Positions 36,550 through 45,725 of a stretch of DNA of 64,000 bases are shown here, one piece after another. The notes beneath the pieces were generated by a model. It saw nothing but the letters and a program-made list of their open reading frames with translations. It did no database searches and was not told where the DNA came from. Each line of letters opens with the position of its first letter. Positions within the stretch are counted from its first letter, which is position 1. Both the position numbers and the translations under genes were made by a program. The DNA lies in contig NZ_JACSPO010000001.1 in assembly GCF_014837105.1 (NCBI RefSeq), positions 346,276 through 410,275 on the forward strand, read 5' to 3'. Source of the DNA: Oceanitalea stevensii (GTDB taxonomy: Bacteria; Actinomycetota; Actinomycetes; Actinomycetales; Actinomycetaceae).

Positions 36550-37749
36550 ATGCCTCACCCGTCCCGCCGCTCCGCCGTCGCACCGTTCCAGGTCATGTCG
36601 ATCCTCGACCGCGTCGCCCAGCTGCGCGCCGAGGGCCGCGACGTCATCTCGCTGTGCGCGGGGGAGCCGTCCGGCGGCGCGCCCCGTGCGGTGCGCGAGC
36701 TCGCCGCGAGCACCCACGCCGGCGGTCACGCCCTCGGGTACACCAGCGCGCTGGGCCTGCGGGAGCTGCGCGGGGCGATCGCGGGCCATTACGGGCGCTG
36801 GTACGGGCTGGACGTGTCCGCCGAGCGGGTCGCCGTCACCACCGGGTCCTCGGGCGCGTTCATGCTCACCTTCCTCGCCGCGTTCGACGCGGGGGATGTC
36901 GTCGTCCTCGCCCGTCCCGGCTACCCCGCCTACCGCAACATCCTCGACACTCTGGGGTGCCGGGTGGTGGAGGTCGACTGCGGGGTGGAGGTCGGCTTCC
37001 AGCCCACGCCCGAGCTGCTCGACGGCGTGCTCGCCGAGCACGGGCGGGTCGCGGGACTCGTCATCGCCTCGCCCGCCAACCCGACCGGCACGATGATCGG
37101 CCGCGAGCGGATGACGGCGCTCGTCGCCTGGTGCGCCGAGCACGACGTGCGCCTGGTGAGCGACGAGATCTACCACGGCATCACCTACCCGGCCGACCCC
37201 GCCGCCCCCGACGCGCGTGGGGTGTGCGCGTGGGACGTGCCCGACGCTGGCTCCGCCGTCGTCATCTCCTCCTTCTCCAAGTACTGGGGTATGACGGGGT
37301 GGCGGCTCGGGTGGGCGCTGCTGCCCCCCGACCTCGCCGGCGCCGTCGACGCGCTCGCCGGCAACGTCGCCCTGTGCCCGCCCGCCCCGGCGCAGCACGC
37401 CGCCCTCGGCGCGTTCTCCGACGCGACCTACGCCGAGGCCGACGCGCGCGTCGCCGACCTCGCCCGCACCCGCGCCGTCCTGCTCGACGACGTGCCGCGG
37501 CTCGGGTGGGGACCGGTCGCGCCCGCCGACGGGGCGTTCTACCTCTATGCCGGGCTGGGGGAGCGGCTGGGCCGGTACGCGTCCTCGGTCGAGTGGTGCG
37601 AGGCGCTGCTCGAGCAGGAGGGGGTCGCCGTCGTGCCGGGAGTGGACTTCGACGGAGCGCGCGGGCACGAGTACGTGCGCCTGTCGTTCGCGGCGGGTGC
37701 CGAGGCCGTGCGTGAGGCCGTGCGGCGGATTGAGCGGTTCCAGGAGTAG
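36550..37749 (+). CDS. PLP-dependent class I/II aminotransferase
   Basis: Cytoplasmic transaminase of 399 residues, fold type I. The PLP-binding lysine is Lys244 in SSFSKYWGMTGWRLGW. SPANPTGTM, the VSDEIYHGI strand with Asp/Tyr that contact PLP, and the C-terminal Arg (EYVRLSFA) that binds the substrate carboxylate are all present. GGGAGA precedes the ATG. It is closest in style to the aspartate/alanine aminotransferase group; the amino acid specificity cannot be read from the sequence. Confidence 0.93.
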   Translation: MPHPSRRSAVAPFQVMSILDRVAQLRAEGRDVISLCAGEPSGGAPRAVRELAASTHAGGHALGYTSALGLRELRGAIAGHYGRWYGLDVSAERVAVTTGSSGAFMLTFLAAFDAGDVVVLARPGYPAYRNILDTLGCRVVEVDCGVEVGFQPTPELLDGVLAEHGRVAGLVIASPANPTGTMIGRERMTALVAWCAEHDVRLVSDEIYHGITYPADPAAPDARGVCAWDVPDAGSAVVISSFSKYWGMTGWRLGWALLPPDLAGAVDALAGNVALCPPAPAQHAALGAFSDATYAEADARVADLARTRAVLLDDVPRLGWGPVAPADGAFYLYAGLGERLGRYASSVEWCEALLEQEGVAVVPGVDFDGARGHEYVRLSFAAGAEAVREAVRRIERFQE

Positions 37750-37753
37750 CCAG

Positions 37754-38446
37754 CTACGGAGCCGCGGCGTACTCCACCGGCCGGCCCGACTCCAAGCGCC
37801 AGATGGCATGGTCGAGACGGATGGAGCTCACCCCGAGGGCGTCGGCCGCGGCCGTGACGAGCTCGCGTGCCTGCTTGGAGCCGACTGCGCCGCCGACGGC
37901 ACGCGTCACGTAGCGAACCACCATGCGGTCGGCCTTGACCCCGGGCACCCCGCACAGCATGAGGAAGTATCCCCAGGCCAGTCCGGAGCTCTGCCCTGGA
38001 AGGGCCAGCCACTCCCTCTTGACAGCAGATGTCTCCTGGGCGCCAGGGTCGGTGAGGCCGACTCTTACTGCGTCCACGCTGCTGAGGTCGTGCTCGTCGA
38101 GGATCTGGGCGACGCGCTGCACGACCTCGGCCTTCAGGGGCGCGCCCGGCTTCGTGGAGGTGCGCCACTTGTTCGTCCGCTCGACCAGTCCATCAACACC
38201 CCAGCGCCCGACGGCATCGACGAGGTCGGCGGCGCTGTCGGTATTCGGGTCGGCTCCCTCTTCGCGACGAGCCGCGCGGTACCGGTTGACGGCGTTGACG
38301 ACTCCTGAGTAATGCGTACCGATGGAGAAGACGGAGTCGATGACGGCCAGCGCCACACTGTCGTAGCCCGTGGGCGCGATCCACACCTCCTGATCGCTGC
38401 CGAGCTCCTTGCGGATCTGCTCGACCAACTGGTCGCCGTCGCTCAT
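37754..38446 (-). CDS. Hypothetical protein with a helix-hairpin-helix-like segment
   Basis: Protein of 230 residues that I do not recognise as a named family. It is largely helical and ends with SGLAWGYFLMLCGVPGVKADRMVVRYV and LDHAIWRLESG, which resemble the helix-hairpin-helix and following helix of HhH-GPD DNA glycosylases (LxGVGxKxA pattern); the catalytic Lys/Asp of glycosylases is not obvious. AGAGG is 7 nt before ATG 38446. Codon bias is a little weaker than in neighbours, consistent with horizontal gain. It ends 4 bp from the aminotransferase stop, convergent. Confidence 0.65.
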   Translation of the reverse strand: MSDGDQLVEQIRKELGSDQEVWIAPTGYDSVALAVIDSVFSIGTHYSGVVNAVNRYRAARREEGADPNTDSAADLVDAVGRWGVDGLVERTNKWRTSTKPGAPLKAEVVQRVAQILDEHDLSSVDAVRVGLTDPGAQETSAVKREWLALPGQSSGLAWGYFLMLCGVPGVKADRMVVRYVTRAVGGAVGSKQARELVTAAADALGVSSIRLDHAIWRLESGRPVEYAAAP

Positions 38447-38547
38447 CACTGAACCTCTCGTTGGGAAATTTCGAGCGTATCGGTGCTGCTAGACACGCCG
38501 GCGGACTTTGACGGGAGGACGTCGGAGCCCACTCGGCCATGGCCGCG

Positions 38548-39732
38548 TCACGGCAGGCGGGCCTGCTTCATGAGCTGGGACGAGTAGACGTTGCTGATCC
38601 GTACGCCGTCGAGCCAGGCGGTCAGCCGCGCGGCCTCGGCGTCGAGGGCGGATCGTGCGACGGCGCTGACGTCACGGTGCAGGACCACCTTGACGGTGTC
38701 GTCGTCGTCCTGGACCCAGGCGCCGACGATGCGGCCGTCCCACCACGCGGTGTTGCCGGCGTTGCCGTTGGTGTCGAAGAGGTAGGGGGTGTCGGCGGGG
38801 TCGAGGTAGAAGCCGCGGCCCTTCCAACCCATGGTCGTGGGGTCGAGGGTGGGTAGGAGCGCGGCCCACGGCTCGGGTGCGGGCACTGGCTCCTCGTCCT
38901 CGGGCAGCACCCAGCCGACCTGTCCGCCGTCGAGGCTCACCTGCACGGCGTCGACGGCAGCGAGGGCGGCGCGCGCCGCTGCCTTCGTCGAGCCAAGCCA
39001 CCACTGCACGTCCTCGACCGATCCGGGGCCGAACGTCATGAGCCAGCGGCGGACGATCTCGGCGTAGCCGTCGTCCGCGGGCACGGGAGTGGGTCGCTCG
39101 CCGAGCCAGGACTCCATCAGCGTCCAGGTGGGCCGGCCGATGCGCCAGTGGCCGGCGTTGGGACCGCGGACGATGCGGCCCTCGGCACCGAGCATGGTGA
39201 GCACGCGTGGCCCGATCTGGAAGGTGCCGCCGTACTTCTTGTCGAGGTTGGTCGTGAACTGCCCCGTGAGCTCCGGTACCTGCTCGCGCAGAGTGCGCGC
39301 GGACAGCGGGCCGTTCGTGGCGAGGTGGGCGAGGACGGCGCTCGCGGCCGCGTCGAGCCAGGCGGCGCCGTCGTCGGCCACGGCGTACTTCTCGACGTCG
39401 CGGGCGATGACACGGCGCTGCTCGGCGGCAACGCGGGCGGAGGCACTGCCGAGCGCCGCGGGAAGGAGGTCGCGCGGGAAGACGAACAGTGTGCGACGCA
39501 TCGCGAGCTGCTTGACGAGGCTGCGGTCCTCGTACATCGCGCGGTCGACGTCTGCGGGCGTGACGCCCTCGGTGCGGGCATGGACGGCGAGGTGGACGGT
39601 CGACGGCTCGGTGGCGTGCAGGACGGTCATCGCCCGGGTGGCGGCGACGGGGTCCGACAGGCGGTGGGCCGGGTGCAGGGCGTGGCGGATCGCGAGCCGG
39701 CTACGGCGTTCGGTGTCGTCGATGTGGCGCAT
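38548..39732 (-). CDS. Winged-helix DNA-binding (AlkX/YcaQ-like) protein
   Basis: Protein of 394 residues made of repeated winged-helix modules, as in the HTH_42 family that includes YcaQ/AlkZ interstrand-crosslink glycosylases. Visible landmarks are LAIRHALHPAHRLSDPVAATRAMTVLHATEPSTVHLAVHARTEG (N-terminal; only LHATEPSTVHLAV is diagnostic), EDRSLVKQLAMRRTLFVFP and the C-terminal GNAGNTAWWDGRIVGAWVQ. In AlkZ a QxQ motif is catalytic; here no such motif is clear, so it may bind DNA without glycosylase activity. Single gene. Confidence 0.85.
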   Translation of the reverse strand: MRHIDDTERRSRLAIRHALHPAHRLSDPVAATRAMTVLHATEPSTVHLAVHARTEGVTPADVDRAMYEDRSLVKQLAMRRTLFVFPRDLLPAALGSASARVAAEQRRVIARDVEKYAVADDGAAWLDAAASAVLAHLATNGPLSARTLREQVPELTGQFTTNLDKKYGGTFQIGPRVLTMLGAEGRIVRGPNAGHWRIGRPTWTLMESWLGERPTPVPADDGYAEIVRRWLMTFGPGSVEDVQWWLGSTKAAARAALAAVDAVQVSLDGGQVGWVLPEDEEPVPAPEPWAALLPTLDPTTMGWKGRGFYLDPADTPYLFDTNGNAGNTAWWDGRIVGAWVQDDDDTVKVVLHRDVSAVARSALDAEAARLTAWLDGVRISNVYSSQLMKQARLP

Positions 39733-39837
39733 CGGGGACCACTATGCAGGGTGGCTATGACATCGGGCCGGAGCGCTCCGCTGAGCGACACGGGAACGCA
39801 CCCTGCGACTCTCGCGACCCTCGTGTAGACAGGTCTC

Positions 39838-40275
39838 ATGCCACTTGACGGTGAGTACGCCCCCAGCCCCAGCGACCGCGCCCGCAAGCAGGCCGAGCTG
39901 TATGAGAAGTCCAACGGCCAGGAGGGCAACACCCTCGGCGGGCGGCCCGTCGTCATCCTCACCAGCGTCGGCGCCAAGTCCGGCAAGCTGCGCAAGACGC
40001 CGTTGATGCGCGTCGAGCACGAGGGCCGTTACGCCGCCGTCGCCTCGTTGGGCGGCGCTCCCAAGCACCCCGTCTGGTACTTCAACGTGGTGGCCAACCC
40101 GCACGTCGAGCTGCAGGACGGCGCGGAGAGGTGGGACATGCAGGCGCGGGAGGTCACCGGCGCGGAGAAGGAGGAGTGGTGGGCCCGTTGCGTCGAGGCC
40201 TTCCCGCCCTACGCCGAGTACCAGCAGCGGACGGACCGCGAGATCCCGGTCTTCGTCCTCGAGCGGATGTCCTGA
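39838..40275 (+). CDS. Deazaflavin (F420)-dependent nitroreductase-family protein
   Basis: Protein of 145 residues of the DUF385/Ddn split-barrel family, which uses reduced F420 to reduce quinones or nitro compounds. Signatures: [30 protein letters not shown] (lysine-rich F420-binding strand-loop), [27 protein letters not shown], and a Trp-rich C-terminal [24 protein letters not shown]. It indicates an actinobacterial F420 background. Its stop overlaps the ATG of the DoxX-like gene by 1 bp. Confidence 0.93.
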   Translation: MPLDGEYAPSPSDRARKQAELYEKSNGQEGNTLGGRPVVILTSVGAKSGKLRKTPLMRVEHEGRYAAVASLGGAPKHPVWYFNVVANPHVELQDGAERWDMQAREVTGAEKEEWWARCVEAFPPYAEYQQRTDREIPVFVLERMS

Positions 40276-40688
40276 TGTCCACGCTGCGCACCGTCGCCCG
40301 CCTCGCGCTGGGCGTCGCCATGATCGGCGCCGGCGTCGGGCACCTCACTGTCCAGCGCGAGGAGTTCCAGGCGCAGGTCCCCAACTGGTTCCCGCTCGAC
40401 AAGGACTTCACCGTCCTTGCCTCCGGCGTCGTCGAGATCGCGCTCGGCTCCGCCTTCATCGCCCTGCCCAAGCACAAGCGGGTGGTCGGGGCGGTGCTCG
40501 CGCTGTTCTACGTCGTCATCTTCCCGGGCAACATCGCCCAGTACCTCGAGGCCAAGGACGGCTTCGGCCTCGACACCGACGAGAAGCGGCTCGGCCGCCT
40601 CTTCTTCCAGCCGGTGCTCATCCTCTGGGCGCTCTACGGGGGCGGTCACCTGCGTCGTCGGAAGCGGAGCGAGCTCACCGACTCCTGA
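40275..40688 (+). CDS. DoxX-like small membrane protein
   Basis: Membrane protein of 137 residues with four hydrophobic segments (RLALGVAMIGAGVGHL, VLASGVVEIALGSAFIAL, VVGAVLALFYVVIFPGNIAQYL, LFFQPVLILWALYGG). This matches the DoxX/DUF4267-like fold. It begins at TGATG after the F420-type nitroreductase gene, so the two are cotranscribed and may form a quinone-related redox unit (inference). A basic tail ends it. Confidence 0.85.
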   Translation: MSTLRTVARLALGVAMIGAGVGHLTVQREEFQAQVPNWFPLDKDFTVLASGVVEIALGSAFIALPKHKRVVGAVLALFYVVIFPGNIAQYLEAKDGFGLDTDEKRLGRLFFQPVLILWALYGGGHLRRRKRSELTDS

Positions 40689-40725
40689 CGGGCTGCCCTC
40701 CGGCGCGAGGGGGAGACGTGTGCGC

Positions 40726-40768
40726 GAGACGTTAACCCGATCCGCCTCGTGGATCGGCTTAACGTCTC
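40726..40768. terminator. 18-bp hairpin between convergent genes
   Basis: The arms 40726-40743 and 40751-40768 (starting GAGACGTTAACCCGATCC) are complementary with one mismatch over a 7-nt loop. The element lies between the ends of the DoxX-like and MFS genes and is a likely bidirectional terminator. No T-tract accompanies it. Confidence 0.65.
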
Positions 40769-40777
40769 CGAACACGG

Positions 40778-41968
40778 TCACCTGCTGCGACGCCCGCCCC
40801 GCGGCAAGCCCGCCGCCACCGCGCCCGCGACAGCGATGATCGCCACCGCTGCCACTGCCGTCCCGCCCCACGCACCCACCTCCCACGCCTGGCCCAGCAG
40901 CACCCCGCCCACCGAGGAACCGGCGTAGTACGCCAGCGTGTCGGTCCCCGAGCCGTCGGAGGGCCGCGGGCTCAGCCGCGCCGACGCCGCGGACGCCACC
41001 GCGTGCACCATGAAGAAGCCCGCCGCCACCACCGCCAGCCCCAGCCACACGAGCACGAGCGAGTTCGGCACGGTGAGCGCCACCCCGGCCGCGCACGCCG
41101 CCAGCCCGGTCAGCGCCGTGGTGCGCAGGCCCGCGCGCCGCTCCAGGCGTCCGGCGAGTGACGACGTCGCCGTGCCCGCGAGGTAGCTGAGGTAGAACAT
41201 CGAGCCCAGCCCCGTGCCGAGGAGGAAGGGCGGCGCATGGGTGCGGTAGCCGATGACGTTGTAGACGCCCACGAACATCGCCATCCCGAGCCCGCCGAGC
41301 AGGTAGACGCGGATCCGGGCGACACGGGCGCCGTCGTCGTCGGTGCGCGGTTGGTGGCCCGCGCGGGTGGGAGCGCGTGAGGAGCGGGGGAGGAGCAGCG
41401 CCGCGGCCGCCGTGAGGCCAGCTCCGGCGAGTGCGACGACGAGCATCGCGGCGCGCCACGTCGTCACGTCCGCGACGACGCCGCCGAGCACCCGCCCGCC
41501 CATCCCGCCGACCGTCGTGCCCGCGACGTAGAGGCCCGCCACCCGCGTCACCCACCCCGACGCGACGTTCTCCGCCACCCACGCCAGCGCGGCCGCCGGG
41601 ACCGCGGCCATGGCGGCGCCCTGGACAGCGCGGGCGAGGAGCATGAGGGCGAAGGTCGGCGCGAGTGCCGCCACCACCCCGGCGACGACGGCGCCCGCCA
41701 GTCCCAGCACCATCGTCCGTCCCCGGCCCACGCGTTCGGACAGGCGTGCCAGCGGCAGGACGGCGACGGCGATCCCGAGGGTGGAGGCCGACACGAGCAG
41801 GCTCGCCCGCGTCGCCCCCACGCCGAGCTCGGCCGAGACGAGCGGGAGCAGCGGCTGGACGACGTAGACCATCGCGAAGGCGGCGACGCCCGTGGCGCCG
41901 AGCGCGAGCAGCGCCCGGCGGTACTGCGGGTCCTGCGGGCGCAGGCCCGCGGCGGGCGGGGCGGGCAT
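40778..41968 (-). CDS. MFS transporter (DHA1/YnfM-like, 12 TM)
   Basis: Exporter-type MFS protein of 396 residues. About 12 helices are visible. LARLSERVGRGRTMVLGLAG is motif A between helices 2 and 3, and VAGLYVAGTTVGGMGGRVLGGVVAD lies in the motif C region. The overall pattern resembles the YnfM/arabinose-efflux subgroup. Start at ATG 41968 lacks a good Shine-Dalgarno, so it may be leaderless. Divergent from the ABC importer operon across about 160 bp. Confidence 0.88.
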   Translation of the reverse strand: MPAPPAAGLRPQDPQYRRALLALGATGVAAFAMVYVVQPLLPLVSAELGVGATRASLLVSASTLGIAVAVLPLARLSERVGRGRTMVLGLAGAVVAGVVAALAPTFALMLLARAVQGAAMAAVPAAALAWVAENVASGWVTRVAGLYVAGTTVGGMGGRVLGGVVADVTTWRAAMLVVALAGAGLTAAAALLLPRSSRAPTRAGHQPRTDDDGARVARIRVYLLGGLGMAMFVGVYNVIGYRTHAPPFLLGTGLGSMFYLSYLAGTATSSLAGRLERRAGLRTTALTGLAACAAGVALTVPNSLVLVWLGLAVVAAGFFMVHAVASAASARLSPRPSDGSGTDTLAYYAGSSVGGVLLGQAWEVGAWGGTAVAAVAIIAVAGAVAAGLPRGGRRSR

Positions 41969-42129
41969 CTGGTCACTGTAGGACTCGGGCCCGCCGGTCG
42001 CGCCGTGGCGCCGGAAAGGTCTCGCGCCGGTGACGAAGCAGTCCAGGTCCTTGCCACGCGCGTGCGGCGCTGGTTCACTCACGACATGTGGCTGTGACGC
42101 ACGCCACACTGGACGCGAGGGGGCGTGCC

Positions 42130-43170
42130 GTGAAGACCGATCGACCGACACCAGGACGGGGAGCCCGGCGCGCACTGGCGCTGGCCGCGACGACGCTGCT
42201 GCTCGGGGCCGCTGCCTGCGGCTCCGACGCCGAGCCGGACGGTGGCGACACCAGCAGCGGCGGCGGTGCCGAGGGCGTGAGCATCGGCCTCATCACCAAG
42301 ACCGAGACGAACCCGTTCTTCGTCACCATGCGTGAGGTCGCCGCGGAGTACGCCGACGAGCAGGGCGTGGAGCTCACCGCCCTGGCCGGCGCTTTCGACG
42401 GCGACAACGAGGGCCAGGTCCAGGCGATGGAGGATCTCATCGCCAGGGGAGTCGACGGGATCATGATCACCCCGAACAACTCCACCGGTGTGCTCGGCGC
42501 GATCGAGCAGGCCCGCGCCCAGGGGATCGTCGTCATTGCGCTCGACACGGCGACCGACCCGGAGGACGCCGTCGACGCGACCTTCGCGACTGACAACCTC
42601 GAGGCGGGCCGTCTCCAGGGCGCCTACGTCCGGGCAGCGCTCGGGGACGAGGAGCCAGCGCTCATCATGCTCGACGGCACGGCCGGCGGCACCGTCGACA
42701 CGTTCCGGCACGACGGCTTCCTCGACGGCTTCGGCATCGAGGAGGGCGACGCCGCGATCCTCGGCATGGAGAACACCCAGGGCGACCAGAACAACGCTCA
42801 GACCGCGATGGAGAACCTCCTCCAGCGCAACCCCGACGTCAACGCCGTCTACACGATCAACGAGCCCGCCGCCCGCGGCGCCTACGCGGCCCTCGAGGCG
42901 CAGGGCCTCACGGACCAGGTGGTCATCGGGTCCATCGACGGAGGCTGCCAGGGCGTGCAGGACGTTGCCGACGGGCGGTACGCGGCGACGGTCATGCAGT
43001 TCCCCGCCGAGATGGTCCGCCAGGGAATGGACGCGATCGTCGAGGCTGCGGGCGGCGGCGAGCCGCCGTCGGGGTTCGTCGACACCGGCAGCATCGTCAT
43101 CACCGACGACCCCGTCGAGGGCATCGACTCCGAGACGACCGAGTGGGGCCTGGAGAACTGCTGGGGCTGA
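42130..43170 (+). CDS. Sugar ABC transporter substrate-binding lipoprotein (RbsB/FrcB-like)
   Basis: Extracellular sugar receptor of 346 residues anchored by a lipobox (LLLGAAACGSD, Cys about residue 30), followed by a low-complexity linker. The type I periplasmic-binding fold shows ISIGLITKTETNPFF, ARGVDGIMITPNNSTG, DTATDPEDAVDATFATDN and GSIDGGCQGVQDV, close to ribose/fructose/xylose receptors. GTG 42130 has GAGGGGGC upstream. First gene of a permease-ATPase-kinase operon whose order matches the fructose system FrcBCAK of Sinorhizobium, so fructose is the best guess; ribose or a polyol remain possible. Confidence 0.9.
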   Translation: MKTDRPTPGRGARRALALAATTLLLGAAACGSDAEPDGGDTSSGGGAEGVSIGLITKTETNPFFVTMREVAAEYADEQGVELTALAGAFDGDNEGQVQAMEDLIARGVDGIMITPNNSTGVLGAIEQARAQGIVVIALDTATDPEDAVDATFATDNLEAGRLQGAYVRAALGDEEPALIMLDGTAGGTVDTFRHDGFLDGFGIEEGDAAILGMENTQGDQNNAQTAMENLLQRNPDVNAVYTINEPAARGAYAALEAQGLTDQVVIGSIDGGCQGVQDVADGRYAATVMQFPAEMVRQGMDAIVEAAGGGEPPSGFVDTGSIVITDDPVEGIDSETTEWGLENCWG

Positions 43171-43200
43171 GCCGACCGGTCGACGCAGGGACGGAGAGCC

Positions 43201-44211
43201 ATGTCAGCGACGAGTGAGTCCGGCGCAGGGGCGCCACCGGCAGCCGTCGTCCGGCGCGAGCGGCTGGGACGCGCGCTGCGCAACCCGGTCATCGGCCCGC
43301 TGGGCGCGCTCGTCATCGCGATCGTCGTCTTCACCCTGACGACAGACACCTTCGCCACCGTCGGCAACGCCTCCCTCATCCTCCAGCAGTCCATCGTCAT
43401 CGGGACTCTCGCCCTGGGGCAGACGCTCATCATCCTCACCGCCGGTATTGACCTCGCCAACGGCGCGATCGCGGTGCTCGGCACGATCGTCATGGCCAAG
43501 CACGTGGTCAACGGCGGGGACCCGTTGCTCGCGCTCGTGCTCGGCCTCGCGATCACCATGCTCCTCGGCACCGTCAGCGGTCTGCTCGTCACGCGCCTCG
43601 GGCTGCCGCCGTTCATCGTCACCCTCGGGATCCTCACCGTGACCTACGCCCTCGCGCGCCTCTACGCCGAGTCGCGCAGCTACCCCGTGGCGGACCGGCT
43701 GCTGCGGATCTGGGGGGAGGGGACGACCGTCGCGGGCGTGCGCATCACCTGGGGCACCTTCCTCCTGCTCGGCCTGTTCGCGCTCTTCTGGTTCATGCTC
43801 GGCCGCACCGCGTGGGGACGGCACGTCTATGCGGTCGGCAACGCTCCCGAGGCGGCCCGGCTCACCGGGATCAACACGCGGCGCACCGTCCTGTCGGTCT
43901 ACGTCGCCGCCGGGGCGCTCTACGGCATCGCGGCGTGGCAGGCGCTCGGCCGCATCCCCAACGCCGACCCGAACGCCTACCAGACCGGCAACCTCGACAG
44001 CATCACCGCCGTCGTCATCGGAGGCACGAGCCTGTTCGGCGGCCGGGGCAGCGTCATCGGTACGCTCATCGGGACGCTCGTCGTCGGGGTCCTGCGCTCC
44101 GGACTCACCCAGGCCGGGATCGACAACCTCTACCAGGACGTCGCCACCGGCGTCCTCGTCATCGTCGCCGTCTCCCTGGACCAGATCTCCCGCCGGAGGG
44201 CCGCCCGATGA
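43201..44211 (+). CDS. Sugar ABC transporter permease (RbsC/FrcC-like)
   Basis: Permease of 336 residues with about eight to ten helices, of the branched-chain/ribose-type family. The usual family sequence LALGQTLIILTAGIDLANGAIAVLG is present, with GLLVTRLGLPPFIVTLGILTV and the terminal ITAVVIGGTSLFGGRGSVIGTLIGTLVVGVL. Only the single permease is encoded, so it acts as a homodimer. Its stop overlaps the ATPase start by 4 bp. Confidence 0.94.
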   Translation: MSATSESGAGAPPAAVVRRERLGRALRNPVIGPLGALVIAIVVFTLTTDTFATVGNASLILQQSIVIGTLALGQTLIILTAGIDLANGAIAVLGTIVMAKHVVNGGDPLLALVLGLAITMLLGTVSGLLVTRLGLPPFIVTLGILTVTYALARLYAESRSYPVADRLLRIWGEGTTVAGVRITWGTFLLLGLFALFWFMLGRTAWGRHVYAVGNAPEAARLTGINTRRTVLSVYVAAGALYGIAAWQALGRIPNADPNAYQTGNLDSITAVVIGGTSLFGGRGSVIGTLIGTLVVGVLRSGLTQAGIDNLYQDVATGVLVIVAVSLDQISRRRAAR

Positions 44212-44999
44212 ACGTCGACGACCGCGCCCCGGTCCTCGAGGCGCGCGCCCTGAGCAAGTCCTACGGGCACGTGCGTGCCATGTCCGAGGCTGACTTCGAG
44301 CTCCGTGCCGGGGAGGTGCTCGCCGTCGTCGGGGACAACGGCGCGGGGAAGTCGACGCTCATCAAGGCCCTGTCCGGCGCGGTCGTCCCGGACTCGGGTG
44401 AGATCCGGATGAACGGTGAGCCGGTGACCTTCCGTTCCCCTCTCGAGGCGCGGCAGCGGGGGATCGAGACGGTCTACCAGGACCTCGCGGTCGCGCCCGC
44501 GCTCGACATCGCCTCCAACCTCTTCCTCGGGCGTGAGATCCGCCGGTCGGGGATCGCCGGCAGGCTCTTTCGGGTCCTCGACGGCGGTGCGATGCGGACC
44601 GAGGCGAAGCGGCAGCTCGACGCGCTCGGCGTGCGGATACCGGACGTCCGTCAACCCGTGGAGACGCTGTCCGGCGGTCAGCGTCAGAGCGTGGCGGTGG
44701 CTCGCGCCGCCGCCTTCGGCACCCGGCTCGTCATCATGGACGAGCCGACCGCCGCGCTCGGCGTGCGGGAGTCCGGGATGGTCCTCGACCTCATCCGGCG
44801 CATCCGCGACCGTGGACTGCCCGTCGTCCTCATCTCCCACAACATGCCCCAGGTGTTCGAGATCGCCGACCGGATCCACATCCACCGGCTCGGTCGTCGC
44901 GCCGCCGTGGTGCGGCCGGGGGAGAGCTCGATGAGGGAGGTCGTGGAGATCATGACGGGTGCGACCGAGGCGGCCGCGGGCACGGGCGGCCCGGCGTGA
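44208..44999 (+). CDS. Sugar ABC transporter ATP-binding protein (FrcA-like)
   Basis: Single-domain ATPase of 263 residues. Walker A GDNGAGKST, Q-loop near YQDLAVA, signature LSGGQRQSVAVARA, Walker B LVIMDEP and the H-loop LISHNM are all intact. Unlike RbsA/XylG-type proteins (about 500 residues with two domains) it has one ATPase domain, as in fructose FrcA. ATGA and GTGA overlaps link it to the permease and kinase genes. Confidence 0.94.
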   Translation: MNVDDRAPVLEARALSKSYGHVRAMSEADFELRAGEVLAVVGDNGAGKSTLIKALSGAVVPDSGEIRMNGEPVTFRSPLEARQRGIETVYQDLAVAPALDIASNLFLGREIRRSGIAGRLFRVLDGGAMRTEAKRQLDALGVRIPDVRQPVETLSGGQRQSVAVARAAAFGTRLVIMDEPTAALGVRESGMVLDLIRRIRDRGLPVVLISHNMPQVFEIADRIHIHRLGRRAAVVRPGESSMREVVEIMTGATEAAAGTGGPA

Positions 45000-45640
45000 C
45001 TGGGGCCTCCGCCCCTCGCCCGGAGGTTCTCACCGCCGAGCTGCTCGAGCGGGTCCGGGCGCTCGTCGACCGGGGCGGACGGCGCATCCTCGGGATCACC
45101 GGGGCGCCGGGTGCCGGCAAGTCGACCCTGGCCCACGCCGTCGTCGACGCGCTCGGTGACAAGGCGTGCCTCGTGGGGATGGACGGGTTCCACCTCGCCG
45201 AGGCCGAGCTCGTGCGCCTGGACCGCCGAGCGAGGAAAGGGGCACCCGACACCTTCGACGCGCTCGGCTACGTCGCCCTGCTGCGCCGGCTGCGAGCCGC
45301 CGACGAGCGGACGGTCTACGCGCCGGTCTTCGACCGATCCCTCGAGGAGCCGATCGCCTGCGCCGTCCCGGTGCCGCGGGAGGTGCCGCTCGTCGTCACC
45401 GAGGGCAACTACCTCCTCGTCGCGGACGGTGACTGGGCCGAGGTGGGACCGCTGCTCGACGAGAGCTGGTACGTCGAGCCGCCTGAGGACGTGCGCATCG
45501 CCCGGCTCATCGCCCGGCACGAGGCCTACGGTCGTTCGCCGGAGGAGGCCCGCGAACGTTCGCTCGGCTCCGACCAGCGCAACTCCGAGGTCATCGCCGC
45601 GACGCGCGGGCGTGCTGACGTCGTCGTCGAGCTCCGCTGA
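44996..45640 (+). CDS. P-loop sugar/nucleoside kinase-like protein (FrcK/uridine-kinase-like)
   Basis: Kinase-like protein of 214 residues with Walker A GAPGAGKST near 37-45, then VGMDGFHLAEAELVRLDRRARKGAPDTFDALGYVALLRRL, which is the uridine kinase/PRK-like sugar- or nucleoside-binding segment, and VVTEGNYLLVADGDW. The GTG start overlaps the ATPase stop by 4 bp, so it is the last gene of the importer operon. It probably phosphorylates the imported sugar, as proposed for FrcK. Confidence 0.88.
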   Translation: MTGASAPRPEVLTAELLERVRALVDRGGRRILGITGAPGAGKSTLAHAVVDALGDKACLVGMDGFHLAEAELVRLDRRARKGAPDTFDALGYVALLRRLRAADERTVYAPVFDRSLEEPIACAVPVPREVPLVVTEGNYLLVADGDWAEVGPLLDESWYVEPPEDVRIARLIARHEAYGRSPEEARERSLGSDQRNSEVIAATRGRADVVVELR

Positions 45641-45725
45641 GACGCGCAGGACCAGCCGCTGCCGCGCCGGTGTCGGTGGGAGCAACTAGCGTGTGGCGCA
45701 GCACACACTGACAAGGGGGCCAGAC

